Positions 9,745 to 15,031 of a DNA stretch of 15,031 bases are shown here, one piece after another (the first letter of the stretch is position 1; each line of letters begins with the position of its first letter). The position numbers were made by a program, and so were the translations under genes. Location of the stretch: the NCBI GenBank assembly GCA_001632425.1, contig KV425597.1:219249-234279 (forward strand), written 5' to 3'. The stretch comes from Neolentinus lepideus HHB14362 ss-1. Its lineage: Eukaryota > Basidiomycota > Agaricomycetes > Gloeophyllales > Gloeophyllaceae. Below the pieces are notes generated by a model. The model was given only the letters and a program-made list of their open reading frames with translations. It was not told the DNA's origin and did not search any database.

Positions 9745-10010
9745 CACGTGGTCTCTTTGATCTCAGATCTGTCCGACGTAGGCCCTTCGATATTATTAAA
9801 TAAATATCGAGAACAAAGTTGGGATGCAGCGCAGGATTGGACACGGGTTTAGACAAGTCTGACTTTGAAGTTCGCGATTCTCCTGTGCAATCGTGAGCCA
9901 ATCGCTGGCGCTGTGTAAGCAGGTTGCTGGTGCTACTGCGGGACACTCCCCCAGTAGGACCCGCACATTGCACGATCACGTGATTCACGTGACATGCTTG
10001 CTGTGAGTCA
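9745..10010. promoter_or_regulatory. E-box and TGAGTCA sites upstream of the Rsc7-like gene
   Basis: CACGTG occurs at 9745-9750, about 100 bases before the start codon. Two full palindromes TCACGTGA lie at 9976-9983 and 9985-9992, one base apart. TGAGTCA follows at 10004-10010. CACGTG is the core bound by bHLH factors (Cbf1/Pho4/USF type), and TGAGTCA is the core bound by bZIP factors of the Gcn4/AP-1 type. Their position fits the promoter of the minus-strand gene. Binding is inferred from sequence only. Confidence 0.45.
9787..9810. promoter_or_regulatory. AT-rich palindrome in the Rsc7-like promoter
   Basis: TCGATATT (9787-9794) and AATATCGA (9803-9810) are perfect reverse complements around an 8-base AT spacer, about 140 bases upstream of the start codon. 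It is a candidate TATA-like or nucleosome-free core promoter element. Confidence 0.35.
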
Positions 10011-10833
10011 GCACTGAGGAAGTAATAAACGCTAAGTCCCATATTTGCGACTAAATAGGGAATAAGCATCCGAGTCGTGTTTGTACATTGCTTGTATGAT
10101 CAAATATATCCTTAGTTTATATATATGGACATAGCGAGTTACATGGCACAGCCGCTAGAGAATATCAGATTTGTCTAAGTTTCAATTACTGATTAGTAGT
10201 ACAATGTATTATAACTCTAGATCATGGAGTGAAGGCCAGGTCCTATCATTGAAAAGGAGGATAGGGAAAAACAAATAAGTGGTAAGGAAGTGCACCATGA
10301 CTTGCGATGCACTCTCATCCGAGGCAATAACAAAAATACCATTGAAGGCCAGGATCAAACCCACACCCTCGTTATCAAGGTATCTGGGCGACACATGACT
10401 TGAAATATTAAGTGGCACCGAAACCACTACTCTAATAAGATCGATACCCCCCTGTCTAAATATTAGTTATATTAGAGCCATTTTGTGGCCTTTTGTAAGG
10501 TGGGCGCCACAAAGTGGCACTGAGTTTGGTTGTGTTTGGTCTTAGAGTAATGGGTTGGACAGAGTGAGCAAGGAGAGACTTAGACTTACTTCTACACCTA
10601 AGGATCTGCTTAGCTTTCTACACATCTTGTATCTCATGCAATAGGACGAGGTTCCGTTTATTGGGGTGTGTATTACAACTTAAGTGTACTGACTAAGGAG
10701 ATTCTGCACTTTTTTAAATGCTCATTGCATTCAAAAAATTACTGTTTGTTCATGACTTATTGCATAGGTGCATAGACACCCTGTTATACTAAGACAAGAA
10801 ACACGTTAAAAAAACCAAATGAAATAACTACAA
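9820..10833. other. Intergenic region, AT-rich to the right, no gene recognised
   Basis: The left part is the likely promoter of the Rsc7-like gene. From about 10070 the DNA is AT-rich with no coding frame I can support. The minus frame at 10209-10427 has no recognisable motif. Bases 10477-10518 form a hairpin (separate entry). An A-rich stretch at 10798-10834 leads into the broken frame at 10834. The part nearest the retroelement may be an older transposon remnant. Confidence 0.45.
10477..10518. repeat. 13-bp inverted repeat (hairpin)
   Basis: GCCATTTTGTGGC (10477-10489) and GCCACAAAGTGGC (10506-10518) are reverse complements apart from one position that would be a G-T pair. The spacer is 16 bases. 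It stands alone in AT-rich DNA and could be a terminal or subterminal repeat of a small element, though no matching outer copy was found. Confidence 0.6.
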
Positions 10834-11074
10834 ATGGATTCTACTGCCCCACAGGAGGACTCTTTGATGTTACCAGACCCCCCAACATTCGTCGACGGTT
10901 GAGCTGCCAGATTAGACATCCAACTGTCATTGACCCCTGCTCAGTTCATATTCCCCGTGAGAAGGCAACATGGACTTCCCAACCAGAGGCAGACTAGCCG
11001 CATAGAAGAGGAGGCTGAGTGGACAATCCAACGTATCCACAGACTCCAGACTCGGGCGATGACGCTGAATACGC
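10834..11074 (+). pseudogene. Broken unknown reading frame cut by an LTR
   Basis: An ATG at 10834 opens a frame that starts MDSTAPQEDS and ends in PPTFVDG before a TGA at 10900-10902. The same frame then stays open and protein-like (AARLDIQLSLTPAQFIFPVRR, then a charged EEEAEW segment with RIHRL) until the LTR begins at 11075, about 80 codons in all. The stop sits in a GGT TGA GCT context, and a C-to-T change at a CpG (CGA to TGA) would explain it. The frame probably belonged to an unknown gene or transposon ORF into which the retroelement inserted. No family was recognised. It could still be a chance open frame. Confidence 0.35.
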
Positions 11075-12460
11075 TGATAGGCCTCCAGCATCGCTAGCCT
11101 CTGAAAACGCATTTTCAGCGTGTTCGACACGATGCGGAAAGCGCCGAGACCACCGACGAATCTCCGAGCGTTCACCGAGCTATGACTCAATACATCGGCG
11201 ATCCCTGAGGATGCGCACCGCCGGATACTGACGTCACCGCCGAGCAGTGGACACCTCGCCACGCCGCATGCCTGTCGGTGCTATACCGGGACTCAATTCG
11301 ATGACTCAGGATACGCCGAGGTTGTCAAATGTTGCTTATGCGCTCGGACGATGGAACCAATGACATCGGCGACGCTTATTCAACACACTGCCTCTTCCAT
11401 ACGATACGACGATCCTTGGAACCTCCAGAACTCAGCCTACTCTCTCCGCGGCAATGCGTCACAGCACTCGGTGCATACATCAAGTGCCGAAACACGCTGA
11501 GTCACTCATATCGGCCTTCCTGACGCAAACCAGCTGATCTTACCTTCCGTCCGACCTCGCAATAACTTGGCGTTCATTGGTCGTAGCACGATAGGATGCC
11601 GTGGGCCCCCCCGTTTTGGTCCGGTGCCATCGCAACACTCGGTCAGCCCTCCTTATGAAGTTCGAGATGATGGTCATCAAGCACGAGTCGTCAAAACGCA
11701 CTGAGGCGCTGTACGGGCTCAAGATGGAAGGATCTTCCCTGGGGCGGCGGTTCCTGACCCACCTAGAGTGCTTCGGAATGAGAGCGGTATGCGGCGGACG
11801 ATTGGCGAGCGGCTTGGGAGTTTAGCGAGACTCGGCGGTGCATTTCTGGTTGTATTTTCTGATTGTAGATGCATGGAGCATTAGGGCGGTCTCGGACTTA
11901 GCGGTTTCTTAGACTTCGGGTCACTTAGTACTTTAGGCGTCCTGTATATTCCTTTCCAGCAGCGAATTTTACCTCCCAGCTCACATCTCAAAGTCTCATT
12001 GCGTCCGAATTGCGTTCTAAGAAGACCTCGGCATGAGGTCTTGCGTTTACCTCTGCATTTATCGTCCCTATTGCGTTCTCCCTACATCTTCTGCACTGGC
12101 GTTCCCTCTTATTGCGTCATCGAAGTCCTCCGACGTGGAGGAACCTGTCAGTCTATCGTCTGATTATCGTCCGAGTCCCCCAAAAGGACAGCTGGTCTAG
12201 CCCGGCTCCAAGAAACCTCCGAGACGCGCTGAGTCGCCGCCGAGACGTGTACAGCAAAAGAGCGTTAGGGAGCCAGAAGAGTTGGAGAGCGTCCGGGTCT
12301 ACTCACAAAGAGATATACGGTGCCATTTAGTGTTCTGTTTTGCATTCCTCACCTCCCCCGAGCTTTACCCTTCTGCCCTTCGACTACTGACACTATTAGA
12401 CGGAGTCCACTCCGCGTTTTCTAGGTGTTTTTAGTGGTTGTTGTGTGTTGTAGCCTGTCA
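11075..12460 (+). mobile_element. 5' LTR of a Ty3/Gypsy-like retrotransposon (plus strand)
   Basis: This 1386-base repeat begins TGATAGGCC and ends GCCTGTCA, the TG...CA ends of an LTR. A second copy lies in reverse at 13587-14968. The sequence just inside its CA end is primer-binding-site-like and leads into gag, while the sequence just outside its TG end has no polypurine tract. This copy is therefore a 5' LTR. The 5 bases before it (11070-11074, TACGC) would be the left target duplication; the partner would lie beyond the window. The LTR differs from its partner at several percent of positions, many of them CpG transitions, so it is not recent. Confidence 0.85.
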
Positions 12461-12463
12461 TTT

Positions 12464-12481
12464 TGGAGCCCACCGCGAGGG
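12464..12481 (+). promoter_or_regulatory. Primer-binding-site-like sequence
   Basis: TGGAGCCCACCGCGAGGG starts three bases after the LTR's CA end. TGG complements the CCA end of a tRNA, and the position is where reverse transcription of an LTR element is primed. I did not identify the tRNA. A match to the 3' end of a host tRNA would confirm it. Confidence 0.6.
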
Positions 12482-12485
12482 GGTA

Positions 12486-13586
12486 ACGAGTGATTCAACA
12501 ACGGCGCATAGGCACCCTCTTGAAGACCCAGAAACCGAGCGCCAAGTTTATGCGGCACTAGCCCAAGCAAATTCTCGGAACACCCGTAGTGCGTTGCGAA
12601 GCCTGCGGAATCTGATCGGTCACACTTTAGATCCGGAAGAATACGTTCCGGTTCCTGAAAGCCCGATATCAAATCTCCAACCAATCAGCGATCGGCAGCC
12701 GTCATCCCCATTATTGCCCGTTCCCTCCGTCTACAACACTCCGACCGTCGAACTCAATCAGTTACCACTTCGACCCAACAGCGCCCCCGAGTTTCATCAA
12801 TACCGACCGACTACACCGACACCGCTGACCCCACCTTTCTACACAATGGCCGAAGCAACGCCGACTCCGTTACCATCCCGCCGGGATAAAGCTGCCCCGG
12901 TATTTGATCTGGAACAACCACGGACGCTAGTTCGGTATTTTGAAGATCTCGATGATCTCTTCGCTTTGCATAAGGTAACAACGGATGAGGCGAAGAAGGC
13001 CGCCGCTCTCAAATATGTTCCGATGGCAGTCGAGGACCTTTGGAAGACTTTGCCCGAGTACTCCGTAGAGCACACATATGTGGCCTTCGTGGCGGCCGTC
13101 AAAACACTGTATCCGGCGGTCTCGGAAGATAGGCGGTACACTGTACACTGTTGGGGACCTAGACCGACTCACTGGTGAATGCGCCCGGATTGGCATTCAT
13201 ACTCTCGCTGACCTCGCATCCTATTACCGTGAATTCATTCTTATAACTCGGTTCCTCATTTCAAAAGATCTCCTGTCGGCGCGCGAGCAAAACCGAGCCT
13301 TCCAGCGAGGCTTCAATGCCGAGTTATGGTTGCGCATCGTTCACTGGCTTCAAATAAAAGATATCAACCATCCGCCGGATACTGCCTATGATGTTCAGAA
13401 AGTCTATGAAGCGGCAGCCTTCGCTCTCTACGGAACCGCCACCACCGGCACCAGCGGTTCTCCATCCACTTCCGTAGTATCCGACGCCGCACCTACCGCG
13501 AGTTCTGTAAAGTCCGAGGAATTGGCAGCACTCGTCGGCGTCATCACAAAGTCAATCGGCCAAGTCCTAGGGCCCGCGCTCACCGC
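12486..13586 (+). pseudogene. gag relic of a Ty3/Gypsy-like retrotransposon, frameshifted and truncated
   Basis: Gag forms the particle that packages element RNA. The frame is open from inside the LTR, and protein-like sequence begins around 12486 (TSDSTTAHRHPLEDPETERQ). A proline-rich stretch leads to an in-frame ATG at 12846 (MAEATPTPLPSRRDK). The core motifs APVFDLEQPRTLVRYFEDL and KAAALKYVP fit the retrotransposon gag domain. A perfect 7-base duplication (TACACTG at 13137-13143 and 13144-13150) shifts the frame; the rest of gag continues in the next frame to 13586 (ending GPALTA), where the reverse LTR begins. The first 40 or so bases of that LTR supply a false tail and stop. No CCHC zinc knuckle, protease, reverse transcriptase or integrase is present in the window. 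If ACG at 12486-12488 was once ATG, the original start lay there; otherwise 12846 is the start. Confidence 0.75.
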
Positions 13587-14968
13587 TGACAGGCTACAAC
13601 ACACAACAACCACCAAAAACACCTAGAAAACGCGGAGGGAACTCCGTCTAATAGTGTCAGTAGTCGAAGGGCAGAAGGGTAAAGCTCGGGGGAGGTGAGG
13701 AATGCAAAACAGAACACTAAATGGCACCGTATATCTCTTTGTGAGTAGACCCGGACGCTCTTCAACTCTTCTAACTCCCTAACTCTTTTACTATACGCGT
13801 CTCGGCGCCGACTCAGCGCTTCTCGGAGGGTTCTCGGAGCCGGGCTAGACCAGCTTGTCCTTTTCGGGGACTCGGACGATAGTCGGACGATAGACTGACA
13901 GGTTCCTCCACGCCGGAGGACTTCGATGACGCGATAAGAGGGAACGCCGGTGCAGAAGACTCAGGGAGAACGCAATAGGGACGATAAACGCAGAGGTAAA
14001 CGCAAGACCTCATGCCGAGGTCTTCTTAGAACGCAATTCAGACGCAACGAGACTTTGAGATGTGAGCTGTGAGGTAAAATTCGCTGCTGGAAAGGAATAT
14101 ACAGGATGCCTAAAGTACTAAGTGACCCGAAGTCTAAGAAACCGCTAAGTCCGAGACCGCCTAACGCTCCATGCGTCTACAATCAGAGAATACAACCAGA
14201 AATGCGCCGCCGAGTCTCGCTAAGCTCCCAAGCCACTCGCCAATCGTCCGCCGCATACCGCTCTTATTCCGAAGCACTCTAGGCGGGTCAGGAACCGCCG
14301 CCCCAGGGAATATCCTTCCATCTTGAGCCCGTACAGCGCCTCGGTGCGTCTTGACGACTCGTGCTCGATGACCATCACCTCGAACTTCATAAGGAGGGCT
14401 GACCGAGTGTTGCGACGGCACCGGACCGAAACGGGGGCCCACGGCATCCTATCGTACGACGACCAATGAACGCCGAGATATTGCAAGGTCGGACGGAAGG
14501 TAAGATCAGCTGGTTTGCATCAGGAAGACCGATATGAGTGACTCAGCATGTTTCGGCGCTTGATGGATGCACCGAGTGCTGCGACTCGTTGCCGCGGAGA
14601 GAGTAGGCTGAGTTCCGGAGGTTCCAAGGATCGTCGTATCGTATGGAAGGGGCAGGGTGTTGAGTAAGCATCGCCGATGCCATCGGTTCCATCTTCTGAG
14701 TGCATAAGCAACATTCGACAACCTCGGCGTATCCTGAGTCATCGAATTGAGTCCCGGTATAGCACCGACAGGCATGCGGCGCGGCGAAGTGTCCACTGCT
14801 CAGTGGTGACGTCAGTATCCGGCGGTGCGCATCCTCGGGGGTCGCCGATGTATTGAGTCGTAGCTCGGTGAACGCTCGGAGATTCGTCGGTGGTCTCGGT
14901 GCTTTCCGCATCGTGTCGAACACGCCGAAAATGCGTTTTCAGAGGCTAGCGACGCTGGAGGCCTATCA
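13587..14968 (-). mobile_element. 3' LTR of a second Ty3/Gypsy-like copy (minus strand)
   Basis: Read on the minus strand this 1382-base copy runs from TGATAGGCC (14968 inward) to GCCTGTCA (13587) and matches the left LTR along its whole length with substitutions and small indels. A GGGGGAGGA polypurine tract lies directly before its TG end, so it is a 3' LTR. Its CA end abuts gag sequence with no primer site, as expected for the outer end of an inserted element. The rest of that element should lie to the right of the window. Confidence 0.85.
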
Positions 14969-14977
14969 TCCTCCCCC
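14969..14977 (-). promoter_or_regulatory. Polypurine tract next to the minus-strand 3' LTR
   Basis: On the minus strand GGGGGAGGA lies immediately before the TG start of the LTR. This is where plus-strand DNA synthesis is primed in LTR elements. The left LTR has no such tract, which fixes the identity and direction of both LTRs. Confidence 0.7.
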
Positions 14978-15031
14978 ATACTTAAATCCTGACTGTCCTC
15001 AGTCATCGTCTCCATCGCCCCTCCCTTGCTT
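14978..15031 (-). mobile_element. 3' end of the internal region of the minus-strand retroelement
   Basis: This is the sequence just inside the polypurine tract, read toward it on the minus strand. It is too short for domains. A minus frame (METMTEDSQDLSMGEDD) reads through the tract into the LTR, but there is no evidence that it is used. The element's pol genes would be expected beyond base 15031. Confidence 0.5.

Noticed and set aside
9649..9747. Start of the Rsc7-like protein at the upstream ATG (9747)
   Set aside because: The added 33 residues are basic and Ser/Cys-rich and do not resemble the family, whereas MSGSGMKITIKPRRGRGRG looks like a natural N-terminus.
13587..13626. C-terminal gag residues RLQHTTTTKNT
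   Set aside because: They are encoded by the end of the inverted LTR, not by gag. The same LTR end is present at the left copy on the other strand.
11075..14968. Long terminal inverted repeats of a DNA transposon
   Set aside because: The arms have TG...CA ends with a primer-site-like sequence and a polypurine tract in the right places, and gag lies between them. No transposase was seen. They are LTRs in opposite orientation.
1..15031. CRISPR array, tRNA, rRNA or bacterial-type operon
   Set aside because: No regularly spaced repeats, cloverleaf or rRNA-like sequence was recognised, and the genes have many short introns.

Overview
The window looks like nuclear DNA of a filamentous basidiomycete, probably an Agaricomycete (inference). 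The two well-supported genes are cut by many 51-62 base introns with fungal splice signals. Their products are typical fungal proteins (a carnitine acyltransferase and an Rsc7/Npl6-type chromatin remodeller subunit), and the right end holds Ty3/Gypsy-like retroelement DNA. Nothing bacterial or organellar was seen.

Layout. Bases 1-1480 hold no recognisable gene, only AT-rich simple sequence, a 13-base tandem duplication and two perfect short inverted repeats. Bases 1480-2144 (+) are a decayed protein-kinase-like gene: kinase C-lobe motifs are readable, but the catalytic Asp is replaced and the frame is broken. Bases 2145-3600 are mostly unassigned, with one weak minus-strand candidate. Bases 3645-6534 (+) are a complete 13-exon choline/carnitine O-acyltransferase gene with an upstream TATA box and one GC-AG intron. 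Bases 6535-7831 are a gap between convergent genes. Bases 7832-9648 (-) are a complete 4-exon Rsc7/Npl6-family gene. Its upstream region carries two adjacent TCACGTGA palindromes and a TGAGTCA site.

Bases 9650-10830 have no recognised gene. A short broken reading frame (10834-11074) is then cut by a retroelement. From 11075 to the window end there are two long LTRs (about 1.38 kb each) in opposite orientation. The left one is a 5' LTR followed by a primer-binding-site-like sequence and a gag relic. The right one is a 3' LTR on the minus strand, identified by a polypurine tract directly outside it, and it interrupts gag. The simplest reading is that one Ty3/Gypsy-like copy inserted in reverse inside the gag of another, older copy. 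The inserted copy continues beyond the window.

The two intact genes have separate roles: acetyl/acyl-carnitine exchange in the cytosol, and chromatin remodelling in the nucleus. They are neighbours, not parts of one system. I did not find a convincing new multi-gene system. The most informative structure is the head-on LTR pair and its large hairpin potential.
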